The notes under the pieces were generated by a model, which saw nothing but the letters and a program-made list of their open reading frames with translations, had not been told where the DNA came from and made no database searches. DNA of 64,000 nucleotides from Vibrionaceae bacterium (GTDB lineage: Bacteria; Pseudomonadota; Gammaproteobacteria; Enterobacterales; Vibrionaceae). Positions 8,914 to 18,594 of the stretch are shown piece after piece. The number at the start of each line of letters is the position of its first letter. Within the stretch, counting starts at the first letter, position 1. The stretch covers positions 62,001-126,000 of the forward strand of contig JAAEZQ010000008.1 of assembly GCA_018222805.1 (NCBI GenBank), read 5' to 3'. Both the position numbers and the translations under genes were made by a program.

Positions 8914-8939
8914 AAAAAGGGGCGATAAAGCCCCTTTTT
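8914..8939 (+). terminator. Rho-independent terminator after proBA
   Basis: Stem AAAAAGGGGC/GCCCCTTTTT with loop GATAAA. Confidence 0.92.
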
Positions 8940-9017
8940 GTTTTCTCTCGTATACCAATTCCGCTACACTAGTTTGGCCCTTGGGACAAACTTAAGAGCG
9001 CTTTGATTGGAGGTGAT

Positions 9018-9467
9018 ATGCATTGTCCTTTTTGTTCCGAAAACGAAACAAAAGTTATTGATTCTCGCTTGGTTGCAGATGGCCATCAGGTACGTCGTCG
9101 TCGCCAGTGTCTAACTTGTAGTGAACGCTTTACGACGTTTGAAACCGCTGAGCTGGTGATGCCTAAGGTGATTAAATCTAATGGTAACCGCGAACCGTTT
9201 GACGAAGATAAAATGGTCGGCGGTATTCAGCGCGCTTTAGAAAAACGTCCCGTCAGTGCTGATGCGATAGAGTTGGCTATCAGTATGATAAAATCTCAGT
9301 TACGCGCGACGGGGGAACGTGAAGTGCCAAGTGATATGATTGGTAACTTGGTCATGGATCAACTGAAAGAGCTGGATAAAGTCGCTTATATCCGTTTTGC
9401 GTCTGTTTATCGCAGTTTCGAAGATATTCGCGAATTTGGCGAAGAGATTGCTCGTCTGGAAGACTGA
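9018..9467 (+). CDS. nrdR: Transcriptional repressor NrdR
   Basis: Nucleotide-sensing repressor of ribonucleotide reductase operons. The protein is 149 residues. The zinc ribbon uses Cys3, Cys6, Cys31 and Cys34 (CPFC and CLTC), followed by an ATP-cone domain (about 49-139) that reads the ATP/dATP ratio. The start ATG at 9018 has GGAGG immediately upstream. It is the first gene of the rib cluster, with ribD six bases after its stop; the nrdR-rib-nusB order is common in gamma-proteobacteria. I saw no NrdR box inside the window, so its targets lie elsewhere. Confidence 0.96.
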   Translation: MHCPFCSENETKVIDSRLVADGHQVRRRRQCLTCSERFTTFETAELVMPKVIKSNGNREPFDEDKMVGGIQRALEKRPVSADAIELAISMIKSQLRATGEREVPSDMIGNLVMDQLKELDKVAYIRFASVYRSFEDIREFGEEIARLED

Positions 9468-9473
9468 TTAAAC

Positions 9474-10598
9474 ATGGCTCAATACACACCTCAAATCGCG
9501 TTCTCCTCTCAAGATTTCTCTATGATGTCGCGCGCTATCAGGCTTGCTAAGCGTGGCATTTATACGACTGCTCCTAACCCTAATGTCGGTTGTGTCATTG
9601 TTCGTGATGGAGTGATAGTCGGGGAAGGCTATCATCTTCGTGCCGGAGAACCGCATGCCGAAGTCCATGCTTTACGAATGGCGGCGGAGAAAGCTGAAGG
9701 TGCAACTGCATACGTCACTCTCGAGCCTTGTTCCCACCATGGGCGAACTCCCCCTTGTGCTGAAGGGCTGATTAAAGCGAAGGTGGCGAGAGTGGTTTGT
9801 GCGATGCAAGACCCGAACCCCAAAGTAGCTGGCCGAGGTATTCAAATGCTGCGCGATGCTGGGATAGAGGTTCAAGTTGGCTTATTGGAAAGTGACGCTA
9901 TCGAATTGAATCGAGGCTTCATTAAGTTCATGCAAACGGGTATGCCTTTCGTCCAGTTGAAGATGGCTGCCAGCCTTGATGGCCAAACTGCACTCGGTAA
10001 TGGCCAGAGCAAGTGGATCACCTCTCCATGTGCTCGTCAGGATGTGCAGCGTTTTCGTGCCATGAGTGGTGGTATTTTATCGACCAGTAAAACGGTGATT
10101 GACGATAATGCCTCATTGAATGTTCGCTGGGACGATTTACCTCAAAAAGTACAGCAACAGTATCAACCGGAAGCGGTTCGTCAGCCAGTACGCATCATTT
10201 TAGATCGCCAACGCCAACTGACTGATGATCTCAAGTTGTTTAATACTGACGGTGAGCGCATCATCGTTAGCAAAGACGGCGATAGCGTGCCTCAATTGAA
10301 TGAAGCGGGACAGGTTGATCTTACGAGAACTTTGAAAGTAGTTGCGAATGATCATCAAGTTCATCACTTATGGGTTGAAGCAGGTGCGACGCTCGCGAGT
10401 GCTCTAATACAGGCTAGTCTTGTAGATGAACTGATCGTTTATCTTGCGCCAAAATTGATGGGAAGTGATGGTCGCGGGTTGATTGGGGCACTTGGATTAA
10501 CTCAAATGGCTCAAGTCATCGATCTAGAAATTACAGATGTTCGTATGGTTGGGGTGGACATTCGTATCACCGCGACGATCGTGCGAAAAGACATATAG
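9474..10598 (+). CDS. ribD: Bifunctional riboflavin deaminase/reductase RibD
   Basis: Second and third steps of riboflavin synthesis: deaminates the GTP-derived pyrimidine and then reduces its ribosyl side chain with NADPH. The protein is 374 residues. The N-terminal deaminase domain has its zinc site in HAE (61-63) and in the PC...PC segment at 85-95. The C-terminal reductase domain starts near 155 (FVQLKMAASLDGQTA). No strong ribosome site precedes the ATG; translation is probably coupled to nrdR, six bases upstream. Confidence 0.95.
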   Translation: MAQYTPQIAFSSQDFSMMSRAIRLAKRGIYTTAPNPNVGCVIVRDGVIVGEGYHLRAGEPHAEVHALRMAAEKAEGATAYVTLEPCSHHGRTPPCAEGLIKAKVARVVCAMQDPNPKVAGRGIQMLRDAGIEVQVGLLESDAIELNRGFIKFMQTGMPFVQLKMAASLDGQTALGNGQSKWITSPCARQDVQRFRAMSGGILSTSKTVIDDNASLNVRWDDLPQKVQQQYQPEAVRQPVRIILDRQRQLTDDLKLFNTDGERIIVSKDGDSVPQLNEAGQVDLTRTLKVVANDHQVHHLWVEAGATLASALIQASLVDELIVYLAPKLMGSDGRGLIGALGLTQMAQVIDLEITDVRMVGVDIRITATIVRKDI

Positions 10599-10611
10599 AA
10601 AAGAAGCGATT

Positions 10612-11265
10612 ATGTTTACAGGAATTGTAGAAGCAGTAGGCAAACTTACTGCGATTACGCCAAAAGGCGAAGACATCACCGTAACGGTCGAAACGGGTAA
10701 GTTAGACATGTCTGACGTGAAGTTGGGCGATAGTATCGCTACCAATGGCGTTTGCTTGACGGTTATTGATTTCGGAAGCAATTATTACAGTGCGGATCTG
10801 TCGTTAGAGACACTGAAAATGACGGGTTTTGCACAATATCAAGTTGGTGACAAGGTTAATCTAGAAAAAGCCATGTTGCCCACTACGCGCTTCGGTGGAC
10901 ATATTGTGTCTGGGCATGTTGATGGAGTTGGCGAAATTGTTGAACGTAGTCAAGTTGGTCGAGCAATAGAGTTCTGGGTTGCGATGCCTGCCGAAATTAG
11001 CAAATATGTCGCAGGAAAAGGCTCGATCACCGTCGATGGCATTAGTCTCACGGTAAATGACTTACGTAAAAATGCATTCAAGTTAACGATTGTTCCTCAT
11101 ACGAGTGAAGAAACCACTATTGAACAATTTCAAGTCGGACGTAAAGTTAACTTAGAGGTGGATGTGTTAGCTCGTTATATGGAGCGCTTACTTCAGGGGC
11201 AGCAAGAAGAGAAGCAAGAGTCGCGTATTACTATGGATTTCTTGCAGCAGAACGGATTTGCTTAG
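10612..11265 (+). CDS. ribE: Riboflavin synthase alpha chain
   Basis: Dismutates two molecules of dimethyl-ribityllumazine into riboflavin and the pyrimidine precursor; acts as a trimer in the cytosol. The protein is 217 residues with two tandem lumazine-binding repeats (about 1-97 and 98-200). The N-terminal MFTGIVE and the repeat marker GHVDGVG are typical. The ATG at 10612 follows AAGAAG, 13 bases after the ribD stop. The longer reading frame starting in ribD is not needed. The enzyme is called ribC in E. coli numbering and ribE in many Vibrio annotations. Confidence 0.95.
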   Translation: MFTGIVEAVGKLTAITPKGEDITVTVETGKLDMSDVKLGDSIATNGVCLTVIDFGSNYYSADLSLETLKMTGFAQYQVGDKVNLEKAMLPTTRFGGHIVSGHVDGVGEIVERSQVGRAIEFWVAMPAEISKYVAGKGSITVDGISLTVNDLRKNAFKLTIVPHTSEETTIEQFQVGRKVNLEVDVLARYMERLLQGQQEEKQESRITMDFLQQNGFA

Positions 11266-11324
11266 GACTGCATTCACAGAACATCCGCTGGGCAATTGAC
11301 TTACCGTCTACAAAGCTCAAACTA

Positions 11325-11372
11325 TTGCCGCAAGTCTGCTTGTACTCTAGTTCCAACACATTGTTGCCGCAA
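11325..11372. repeat. Two copies of the palindrome TTGCCGCAA between ribE and ribBA
   Basis: TTGCCGCAA occurs at 11325-11333 and 11364-11372, 39 bases apart centre to centre, in the 138-base gap. Each copy is self-complementary around its central C. No known operator comes to mind. There is no FMN riboswitch in this gap. Confidence 0.35.
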
Positions 11373-11403
11373 AAATAAATTTTAGAATAACGGGAAACAG
11401 AAT

Positions 11404-12513
11404 ATGCCAATCAGTACACCAGAAGAAATTATTGATGATATTCGCGCAGGTAAAATGGTCGTCTTAATGGATGATGAAGATCGCGAGAACGAGGGTGATT
11501 TGATCATGGCTGCCGAGCATATAACGCCGGAAGCGATCAATTTTATGGCTACCCATGGACGTGGTCTAATTTGTCTTACTATGACTAAGGAGCGTTGCTC
11601 AAGTCTTGGTTTGCCACCAATGGTGCAAGACAATAACGCGCAATATACGACAAACTTTACGGTTTCTATTGAAGCGGCTGAAGGTGTGACGACTGGTATC
11701 TCGGCTGCGGACCGAGCACGTACTGTTCAAGCGGCTGTAGCGACAAACGCGAAAGCAGCAGATTTAGTTCAGCCAGGACATATCTTCCCACTCGCGGCTC
11801 AAGATGGTGGTGTGTTAACGCGCGCAGGCCATACAGAGGCTGGCTGTGATTTAGCTCGTCTTGCTGGCTTGGAACCGGCATCGGTTATTGTTGAGATTCT
11901 AAACGATGACGGCACTATGGCACGCCGACCAGATCTTGAAATCTTCTGTGAAAAACACGGTATTAAACTGGGTACGATCGCTGACTTAATCGAATACCGT
12001 AATAACACCGAGACGACCATCGAACGTGTTGCTGAATGTAAGCTGCCGACCGAGTTTGGTGAGTTTAATCTTGTTACTTACAAAGACACGATTGATAACC
12101 AAGTCCATTACGCGATGTGTAAAGGCGATTTGAAAGCAAACACACCGTTAGTTCGCGTACATCTTCAAGATGTCTTTACTGACTTACTTCGTAGTGACCG
12201 CAATGTGGAGCGCAGCTGGACACTGGACAAGGCGATGAAGCGCATTGGCGAAGAAGGTGGTGTCTTGGTTGTGCTGGGACATGAAGACTCAAGTGAGCTT
12301 CTTATTCACCGAGTGAAGACGTTTGAAGCGCAAGATAAAGGTGAAGCTCCGACGCTAGCGAAGAAACAAGGCACTTCGCGTCGTGTGGGTGTGGGTTCAC
12401 AAATTCTTGCTGACTTAGGTGTTCACGACATGCGTTTGTTATCGTCAACCAATAAAAAATACCATGCGTTGGGCGGTTTTGGCTTGAACGTCGTTGAATA
12501 CGTCTGTGAGTAA
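11404..12513 (+). CDS. ribBA: 3,4-dihydroxy-2-butanone 4-phosphate synthase with degenerate GTP cyclohydrolase II domain
   Basis: The N-terminal half (about 1-200) is RibB, making the four-carbon riboflavin precursor from ribulose 5-phosphate; the acidic motif [10 protein letters not shown] is at 21-30 and [14 protein letters not shown] near 140. The C-terminal half (about 205-369) is RibA-like but has lost the GTP cyclohydrolase II active site: the zinc-binding Cys triad, normally in a SLRCDCG-type segment after VRVHSE, is replaced by [11 protein letters not shown], and the catalytic Arg region is [10 protein letters not shown]. It probably supplies only RibB activity, so a separate ribA is expected elsewhere. 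Such one-sided RibBA proteins are known in proteobacteria. Confidence 0.9.
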   Translation: MPISTPEEIIDDIRAGKMVVLMDDEDRENEGDLIMAAEHITPEAINFMATHGRGLICLTMTKERCSSLGLPPMVQDNNAQYTTNFTVSIEAAEGVTTGISAADRARTVQAAVATNAKAADLVQPGHIFPLAAQDGGVLTRAGHTEAGCDLARLAGLEPASVIVEILNDDGTMARRPDLEIFCEKHGIKLGTIADLIEYRNNTETTIERVAECKLPTEFGEFNLVTYKDTIDNQVHYAMCKGDLKANTPLVRVHLQDVFTDLLRSDRNVERSWTLDKAMKRIGEEGGVLVVLGHEDSSELLIHRVKTFEAQDKGEAPTLAKKQGTSRRVGVGSQILADLGVHDMRLLSSTNKKYHALGGFGLNVVEYVCE

Positions 12514-12599
12514 CGACTGAACAATAAGTTGCTGGTCTTGTACAGGGTTATGCCCTACTAGGCCAGGAACTCGTTGCTTCCACCAATTTCCATTAGATA

Positions 12600-12630
12600 T
12601 TGCTCACACAATTGTGCTAGAATCCGGCGA
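12600..12630 (+). promoter_or_regulatory. Extended -10 promoter for ribH-nusB (predicted)
   Basis: TGC-TAGAAT, with TAGAAT at 12618-12623, is an extended -10 element. A perfect palindrome CACAATTGTG (12607-12616) lies directly upstream. Transcription would begin near 12630, leaving a leader of about 50 bases before ribH. Confidence 0.5.
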
Positions 12631-12681
12631 TTCTCACTTGATGAACATATTTCACTTAAAAATAGAGTTAAAGGAAAGCTT

Positions 12682-13152
12682 ATGAAAGTGATCGAGGGTG
12701 GCTTCCCAGCGCCAAATGCAAAAATTGCTATCGTTATTTCTCGTTTCAACAGTTTTATTAACGAAAGCCTACTTTCTGGTGCGATCGATACACTAAAGCG
12801 TCACGGGCAAGTAAGCGATGACAACATTACGGTTGTTCGTTGTCCAGGTGCCGTAGAACTACCTCTAGTAGCTCAACGTGTTGCTAAAACCGGCAAATTC
12901 GACGCTATTGTATCTCTAGGGTCAGTTATTCGCGGTGGAACGCCTCACTTTGACTATGTTTGTAGTGAAATGAACAAAGGTCTGGCACAAGTGTCGATGG
13001 AATACAGCATTCCTGTCGCATTCGGTGTTTTGACTGTTGATACTATCGATCAAGCGATTGAACGCGCAGGAACCAAGGCTGGTAATAAAGGTGCAGAGGC
13101 TGCACTAAGCGCACTTGAAATGATTAACGTACTATCTGAAATTGATTCCTAA
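12682..13152 (+). CDS. ribH: 6,7-dimethyl-8-ribityllumazine synthase
   Basis: Penultimate riboflavin step: condenses the pyrimidine diamine with dihydroxybutanone phosphate; forms large icosahedral or pentameric shells. The protein is 156 residues. Typical motifs are ISRFNSFI near residue 17, PGAVELP near 57 and [15 protein letters not shown] near 80-94, with the catalytic His in this last segment. The ATG at 12682 has AAAGGAAAG upstream; in-frame codons before it are in the leader. The stop overlaps the nusB start by one base. Confidence 0.96.
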   Translation: MKVIEGGFPAPNAKIAIVISRFNSFINESLLSGAIDTLKRHGQVSDDNITVVRCPGAVELPLVAQRVAKTGKFDAIVSLGSVIRGGTPHFDYVCSEMNKGLAQVSMEYSIPVAFGVLTVDTIDQAIERAGTKAGNKGAEAALSALEMINVLSEIDS

Positions 13153-13619
13153 TGGGGGCCAGTGTGAAACCAGCCGCACGTCGTAATGCACGTCAATTCG
13201 CTCTACAGGCGATCTACTCATGGCAAATTACTAAAGAGAATGTTGCCAAGATTGAAGAACAGTTTTTGTCTGGCGACAAATACGATGAAGAAGAACATCA
13301 CGCTTCAGAGCCAGCTCTAGCTGCGCCAGAAACTGACGTAGAGTACTTTCGTGAACTACTAAGCGGTGTTGTACTAAGCCACGCTGAGCTAGATAGCAAA
13401 ATTCGTCCATATATATCACGTCCTATGCAGGATTTGGATATGATGGAACTTGCTCTTCTTCGCCTTGCTATGTACGAGATGACTCGTCGCGAAGATGTTC
13501 CTTATAAAGTCGTGATCAACGAAGCGATTGAACTTGCAAAAGTGTTCGCTGCGGAAGACAGTCACAAATTTGTGAATGGTGTGCTGGATAAAGCAGCACC
13601 TCATGTACGTAAGAAATAA
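13152..13619 (+). CDS. nusB: Transcription antitermination factor NusB
   Basis: With NusE (S10) it binds boxA RNA and supports antitermination in rRNA operons. The protein is 155 residues, all helical. The N-terminal [20 protein letters not shown] is typical, and the C-terminal part is very conserved ([16 protein letters not shown]). The ATG overlaps the ribH stop as TAATG, which suggests coupled translation. A GTG four codons later, preceded by GGGGG, is an alternative start that would remove only MGAS. It closes the rib transcript before a terminator. Confidence 0.95.
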   Translation: MGASVKPAARRNARQFALQAIYSWQITKENVAKIEEQFLSGDKYDEEEHHASEPALAAPETDVEYFRELLSGVVLSHAELDSKIRPYISRPMQDLDMMELALLRLAMYEMTRREDVPYKVVINEAIELAKVFAAEDSHKFVNGVLDKAAPHVRKK

Positions 13620-13632
13620 CGATTTCTTCAAT

Positions 13633-13660
13633 AAAAAGGTCAGCATATGCTGACCTTTTT
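13633..13660 (+). terminator. Rho-independent terminator after nusB
   Basis: A 28-base perfect palindrome centred at 13646/13647 with A and T runs at its ends; it would work in both directions but only plus-strand genes precede it. Confidence 0.9.
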
Positions 13661-13699
13661 TATGTCAAAAGCTTTTATATCAAAAATTAAAGATAAATT

Positions 13700-14665
13700 A
13701 TGTCTGGTGAATTTAGCTTAATAGACAAGTACTTTGTTGGTCGTCAAAACCAACGAAAAGATGTCCACCTTGCGGCTGGGGATGATTGTGCGCTGGTCAA
13801 AGCGCCAGCAAATGTTCATATTGCGATCAGTACCGATACTTTGGTCGCGGGAACACACTTTCTTCCTGAGGCTAACCCCGCTTGGGTTGCGCATAAAGCA
13901 CTCGCTTCAAACATCAGTGATTTAGCAGCGATGGGGGCAACACCCGCTTGGGTCAGTTTTGCTTTAACGATGCCGGAGCCTGATGAAGAGTGGCTTGCAC
14001 CTTTTTGTGATGCCTTCTTTGAACTGGCGGATTATTTTGGAATTCAACTTATCGGTGGCGATACCACCAAAGGGCCTTTGAGCTTAACGCTAACTGTGCA
14101 AGGATTTGTTCCTGAAGGGAAAGCGTTGACTCGCTCTGGAGCTAAAGTTGGCGACTGGGTTTATGTGACGGGGAATCTTGGTGATGCGAAAGCCGGACTG
14201 GATGTTATCTTGGATGACTCTCTCCGTGTTCGTATTGGCGCTGATAGCCTAGAAAAAGCACATTACTTGAGTACGCCCCGTGTATTAGCGGGACAAGCTC
14301 TAGTCGGTCTGGCGTCTTCTGCTATCGATATATCAGATGGCTTGATTTCCGATATCAAGCATATATTGAAGCGTTCACAGGTCGGTGTCAGTATCGATGT
14401 ATCCCAATTACCAATATCTTCGGATTTGGCGCAGTTTTTAGATGATAAGGTCAGCGCACAGCAGTATGCTTTATCGAGTGGTGAAGAGTACGAGTTGTGT
14501 TTTACCATATCAGAACAAAACCATGGCTCATTGCAAAGCGCTCTGTCTCACATTGGATGTAAAGTGACATGTATTGGTCAAATTCGACCGAATGGCACTT
14601 TTGAGCTTCACGACAACAATCAACCTCTTGACTGGGACTTAAGCGGTTTTGACCACTTTAAGTAA
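13700..14665 (+). CDS. thiL: Thiamine-monophosphate kinase
   Basis: Phosphorylates thiamine monophosphate to thiamine diphosphate, the active cofactor used by Dxs in the next operon. The protein is 321 residues of the PurM/SelD-type ATP-binding fold. Metal and nucleotide residues are visible in AAGDDCALV near residue 30, STDTLVAGTHF near 50, and SDLAAMGATP near 77, with GDTTKG near 120. The ribosome site is weak (AAGATAAATT). It lies after the nusB terminator and 40 bases before pgpA. Confidence 0.95.
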   Translation: MSGEFSLIDKYFVGRQNQRKDVHLAAGDDCALVKAPANVHIAISTDTLVAGTHFLPEANPAWVAHKALASNISDLAAMGATPAWVSFALTMPEPDEEWLAPFCDAFFELADYFGIQLIGGDTTKGPLSLTLTVQGFVPEGKALTRSGAKVGDWVYVTGNLGDAKAGLDVILDDSLRVRIGADSLEKAHYLSTPRVLAGQALVGLASSAIDISDGLISDIKHILKRSQVGVSIDVSQLPISSDLAQFLDDKVSAQQYALSSGEEYELCFTISEQNHGSLQSALSHIGCKVTCIGQIRPNGTFELHDNNQPLDWDLSGFDHFK

Positions 14666-14705
14666 CCAAGATTGAAACCAAACTAGCAGTTATAGGTTTA
14701 AGGAT

Positions 14706-15212
14706 ATGACCAATCCTCTTTCTCTTATTTCGTTAAAGAATCCGTGGCATTTATTGGCAACAGGGTTTGGTAGCGGTTTATCGCCTATTGTTCCGGGTAC
14801 GATGGGGACATTAGCAGCAATACCTTTCTTTTTGTTATTAGCTCAGCTTCCGTTTTCTGCTTATGTCGTCGTGGTGATTATATCATGCGTAATTGGCGTG
14901 AAGATCTGTCAGGTGACGTCAGATGACATGAAAGTTCACGATCATGGTTCGATCGTCTGGGATGAGTTCGCGGGCTTTTGGATTACAATGAGTATTATGC
15001 CTGCACTGAATATCCCTATAACGGAATGGAAGTGGTTGCTGACGGGGTTTATCTTGTTCCGTTTCTTCGATATGGTTAAACCTTGGCCTATCGGCTGGCT
15101 TGATAAGAGAGTGCACGGTGGATTAGGCATCATGGTCGATGACATTGTGGCAGGCATTATGGCGGGGATAGTTCTGTTTTTAGTAGCTGACTATGCAGGC
15201 TGGATGAACTAG
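14706..15212 (+). CDS. pgpA: Phosphatidylglycerophosphatase A
   Basis: Inner-membrane phosphatase that converts phosphatidylglycerol phosphate to phosphatidylglycerol. The protein is 168 residues with about four membrane segments. The PgpA signature is visible: GSGLSPIVPGTMGTLAA near residue 22-38 and WDEFAGFW near 84, followed by FRFFDMVKPWPI near 117. AAGGAT lies directly upstream of the ATG, a short spacing. The thiL-pgpA pairing is conserved in gamma-proteobacteria. Confidence 0.94.
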   Translation: MTNPLSLISLKNPWHLLATGFGSGLSPIVPGTMGTLAAIPFFLLLAQLPFSAYVVVVIISCVIGVKICQVTSDDMKVHDHGSIVWDEFAGFWITMSIMPALNIPITEWKWLLTGFILFRFFDMVKPWPIGWLDKRVHGGLGIMVDDIVAGIMAGIVLFLVADYAGWMN

Positions 15213-15244
15213 TAAACTTTATACCTAATACTTAAGCAAAATAG

Positions 15245-15272
15245 AAAAGGGATGCAACAATGCATCCCTTTT
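15245..15272. terminator. Bidirectional terminator between pgpA and dxs
   Basis: Stem AAAAGGGATGCA/TGCATCCCTTTT with an ACAA loop, between convergent genes. Confidence 0.88.
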
Positions 15273-15300
15273 GCGTATCAGTGCTCTACTGCCATGTCGG

Positions 15301-17166
15301 TTACTTCGCTAAGTAGTCATTGATAGATTGTTCAATCCCTTTTGCATCCAGACCAAGCTCTTCATGCAGCTCTTTCTGTGTGCCTTGGTGAACGAACTGA
15401 TCAGGTAAGCCAAGGTTAAGTACTGGCTTGATGAGCTTTTCTTTCATCATGAATTCAACGACCCCCGCCCCTGCACCGCCAGCAATCGCGTTTTCTTCTA
15501 GTGTTACGAGTACATCGTGATCGTTGGCTAGCTGACGAATCAACGCTTCATCTAGCGGCTTCACAAAGCGCATGTCAGCGACAGTAGCGTTCAGGTTTTC
15601 TGCTGCTTCTAAAGCGTTAGGTAGGAAGGTTCCAAAGCTTAGAATAGCGACTTTTTCACCTTCACGCATGATGCGACCTTTACCAATTTCAAGAGCGGTA
15701 AACTCATTTTCAATTGCGGTACCCATGCCGTTTCCACGAGGGTAACGAACCGCACTTGGGCCAGTGTGTTTGTGGCCGGTGTAAAGCATTTGGCGACATT
15801 CATTCTCGTCGCTTGGCGCCATGATCACCATGTTAGGAATGCAGCGCATAAAGCTTAAGTCAAACGCACCTTGGTGAGTTTGACCATCTGCACCCACCAG
15901 ACCTGCTCGGTCGATAGCAAACATCACGGGTAAGTCCATAATCGCGATGTCATGGATTAGCTGATCATAACCACGTTGTAAGAAGGTCGAGTAAATAGCA
16001 ACGATCGGGTTGTTACCAGCGATAGCCATACCTGTTGCGAGTGTCACCGCGTGCTGTTCGGCGATAGCGACATCAAAATACTGCTCTGGGTACTCTTTTG
16101 AGAAACGCACCATGCCCGAGCCTTCACGCATTGCTGGTGTAATGGCCATCAGCTTAGGATCTTTCGCTGCCATATCACACAGGAAGTCACCAAAGATCTT
16201 TGAGAACGTTGGCTTACCACCGCTGCTCTTTGGCAGGCAATCATGTGTCGGGTCGAATTTAGGTACTCCATGGTAGCCAATAGGGTCCTTTTCTGCGGGT
16301 TCATAACCTTTGCCTTTTTTCGTCATGATGTGCAGGAATTGAGGGCCCTTCAGCTCACGCATATTCTTCAGTGTCTGAACCAGCTCATTGACGTCGTGTC
16401 CATCAATTGGACCAATGTAGTTAAATCCTAACTCTTCGAAAAGAGTGCCAGGTACGACCATGCCTTTGAGGTGCTCTTCAGTACGACGAACCAGCTCTTT
16501 AATTGGTGGAACGCCAGAAAGCACTTTTTTACCGCCTTCGCGAATCGATGTATAAAGGCTACCAGACAGTAATTTTGCTAAGTGGTTGTTCAGTGCGCCA
16601 ACGTTTTCTGAAATCGACATTTCGTTATCGTTCAGAATTACCAGCATATCTGGATGAACATCACCTGCATGGTTCATTGCTTCGAAAGCCATACCTGCGG
16701 TAATGGCACCGTCACCAATGACACTCACGACCTTACGTCCTTTGCCTTCTTTCTGCGCGCTGATGGCCATGCCAAGTCCAGCACTGATAGAGGTCGAGGA
16801 GTGACCTACAGACAGTGTGTCATATTCACTCTCAGAGCGCCAAGGGAATGGATGCAGCCCACCTTTCTGACGGATAGTCGGCATTTTGTCACGACGTCCA
16901 GTCAGGATTTTATGCGGGTAAGCCTGATGACCCACATCCCAGATTAACTGGTCTACAGGTGTGTTATAAACATAATGCAGGGCAACGGTGAGCTCCACTG
17001 TGCCTAAGCCAGACGCTAAGTGTCCGCTTGATTGGCTCACTGAGTTTAGCAGATACGTTCGAAGCTCATCACACAGAGCCGGTAATGTTTCTTTAGGAAG
17101 AAGACGCAACTCTTCCGGTGTATTTGCTAACGCCAGTGTTGGGTACTTTGAAATATCAAGAGTCAT
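15301..17166 (-). CDS. dxs: 1-deoxy-D-xylulose-5-phosphate synthase
   Basis: First step of the methylerythritol-phosphate isoprenoid pathway: joins pyruvate and glyceraldehyde 3-phosphate using thiamine diphosphate. The protein is 621 residues, a normal length. The cofactor motif [18 protein letters not shown] lies near residue 150 and the acid-base region [18 protein letters not shown] near 370. The ATG has no clear ribosome site; it starts 20 bases after the ispA stop, so coupling is likely. The last gene of xseB-ispA-dxs. Confidence 0.97.
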   Translation of the reverse strand: MTLDISKYPTLALANTPEELRLLPKETLPALCDELRTYLLNSVSQSSGHLASGLGTVELTVALHYVYNTPVDQLIWDVGHQAYPHKILTGRRDKMPTIRQKGGLHPFPWRSESEYDTLSVGHSSTSISAGLGMAISAQKEGKGRKVVSVIGDGAITAGMAFEAMNHAGDVHPDMLVILNDNEMSISENVGALNNHLAKLLSGSLYTSIREGGKKVLSGVPPIKELVRRTEEHLKGMVVPGTLFEELGFNYIGPIDGHDVNELVQTLKNMRELKGPQFLHIMTKKGKGYEPAEKDPIGYHGVPKFDPTHDCLPKSSGGKPTFSKIFGDFLCDMAAKDPKLMAITPAMREGSGMVRFSKEYPEQYFDVAIAEQHAVTLATGMAIAGNNPIVAIYSTFLQRGYDQLIHDIAIMDLPVMFAIDRAGLVGADGQTHQGAFDLSFMRCIPNMVIMAPSDENECRQMLYTGHKHTGPSAVRYPRGNGMGTAIENEFTALEIGKGRIMREGEKVAILSFGTFLPNALEAAENLNATVADMRFVKPLDEALIRQLANDHDVLVTLEENAIAGGAGAGVVEFMMKEKLIKPVLNLGLPDQFVHQGTQKELHEELGLDAKGIEQSINDYLAK

Positions 17167-17186
17167 ATTAATGCGCGCTTATAGTG

Positions 17187-18071
17187 TTAATTTTTGCGCT
17201 CGATGACATATCGGGCGAACTCTTCAAGTAGCTGAGTATTGTATGGGATAGCTTCCAATGCTTGAAGTGCTTCCTGTAACAGAGAGTGAGCTTTCTCTAT
17301 TGCTCCCTCTAAACCCAGCAGGGAAGGGTAAGTGCTCTTATTGAGTTCTTGATCAGAACCCTGAGGCTTACCCAATGTTTCTGTGTCACTAATGATATCA
17401 AGAATATCGTCTTGAACCTGAAACGCCAAACCAATTGCTTTCGAATAGCGCTCTAAATGTGGTAAAACTTCGATACCTTTATCACCAGCGGCCAAAGCGC
17501 CTAATTTAACCGCACAGTTAATCAGGGCCCCGGTTTTTTTTCGATGGATCTCTTTCATTTCTTCGAGAGAAATTTGGCGATTCTCTGCACTTAAATCCAG
17601 TGCTTGTCCGACACACATACCGTTGGCGCCAGAAGCATGAGCCAGAGCTTTTATCATATTGATACGCTGCTTTTCAGCTTCTGGATTTAAAGGGCCATCC
17701 GCCAAGATAGTAAAGGCGAGCGTTTGTAATGAGTCACCCGTCAGTATTGCGGTTGCTTCATCGAACTTAATATGGCAAGTCGGTTGGCCACGACGCAACT
17801 CATCATCATCCATCGCTGGCAGATCGTCATGAATAAGTGAGTAAGCGTGAATACATTCAATCGCTGCGGCTGGAGTGTCCAGATCTTCAGGCTGACAACC
17901 GAGCATTTGACCTGTGATGTAAACCAGAAAAGGACGAACGCGTTTCCCGCCTAGCAAAAGGCCGTATTTCATTGCATTAATCAATGGCAGTTCTTGATAC
18001 GGAAGCTGTTCTAGCCACAAATTCAATTGCTGATTGTTTCTTTGTTGAAAAGAAGTCAATGTTTGTTGCAT
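17187..18071 (-). CDS. ispA: Farnesyl diphosphate synthase
   Basis: Condenses dimethylallyl and isopentenyl diphosphate into geranyl and then farnesyl diphosphate. The protein is 294 residues from the ATG chosen. The first aspartate-rich motif is DDLPAMDDDELRRG near residue 85 and the second is QVQDDILD near 225; GKRVRP near residue 42 binds diphosphate. In-frame GTG codons at 18083 and 18074 would add four or one residues; none of the three has a strong ribosome site, so the exact start is uncertain. It starts about 20 bases after the xseB stop. Confidence 0.95.
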   Translation of the reverse strand: MQQTLTSFQQRNNQQLNLWLEQLPYQELPLINAMKYGLLLGGKRVRPFLVYITGQMLGCQPEDLDTPAAAIECIHAYSLIHDDLPAMDDDELRRGQPTCHIKFDEATAILTGDSLQTLAFTILADGPLNPEAEKQRINMIKALAHASGANGMCVGQALDLSAENRQISLEEMKEIHRKKTGALINCAVKLGALAAGDKGIEVLPHLERYSKAIGLAFQVQDDILDIISDTETLGKPQGSDQELNKSTYPSLLGLEGAIEKAHSLLQEALQALEAIPYNTQLLEEFARYVIERKN

Positions 18072-18092
18072 CACATCGCTCACTACTAATAA

Positions 18093-18335
18093 TTATTCTG
18101 AATCTGGATTGAAGTCACTAAGTGGTGCTTCATCATCTTCACTGAGAAGAATACTTACGCGTTGTTCAGCGTCGCTTAGCTTTGTTTGTCCAGCACGAGC
18201 TAAGGCAATACCCCGCTCAAATTTACGTAAGGCATCATCTAGAGCAAGATCGCCACTTTCTAATTGATCAACCAAGCTATCAAGCTCTTCAATGGTTGCT
18301 TCGAAGGTCATGTTTTCTGGTTTCTTAACCGCCAT
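18093..18335 (-). CDS. xseB: Exodeoxyribonuclease VII small subunit
   Basis: Small subunit of the single-strand-specific exonuclease VII; several copies bind each XseA. The protein is 80 residues, a helical hairpin with the typical core FEATIEELDSLVDQLESGDLAL-type sequence and FERGIALAR. The acidic C-terminal tail is normal. AGAGAAGAG precedes the ATG. It is first in the operon with ispA and dxs, the standard arrangement; xseA must be elsewhere. Confidence 0.95.
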   Translation of the reverse strand: MAVKKPENMTFEATIEELDSLVDQLESGDLALDDALRKFERGIALARAGQTKLSDAEQRVSILLSEDDEAPLSDFNPDSE

Positions 18336-18510
18336 CTCTTCTCTGCCTTAATTAAGCCTCTCATAAGATGCACGAAAGTTACCTTAGCCTAGTTACTTGG
18401 TCAAATTTAACCTTACATAATTGTCACAAAATTGGCTCTAAATGTGCCTGAGCGACGAAAGTGTCCATTTTACTAAAGTTTACTGGTATGAATTTGTGAC
18501 CTGCTAGCTA

Positions 18511-18529
18511 AGAATTTTCTAAAAATTCT
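18511..18529. repeat. Inverted repeat in the xseB-pomA divergent region
   Basis: AGAATTTT-CTA-AAAATTCT is a perfect eight-base inverted repeat 66 bases upstream of pomA, in the 259-base region that must hold the promoters of both divergent operons. It may be an operator or chance AT symmetry. I see nothing else definite in this region. Confidence 0.3.
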
Positions 18530-18594
18530 CCCCGAGTTGTCGATACAAGTAGTAAGTCGTTAGCAACAGATAAATAGAGCGAGAGGAGTGCTTT

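Noticed and set aside
11266..11403. FMN riboswitch ahead of ribBA
   Set aside because: None of the conserved FMN element segments is present in this gap.
12532..12566. Terminator after ribBA
   Set aside because: CTGG/CCAG and AGGG/CCCT arms can pair but there is no T run, and transcription toward ribH is expected.
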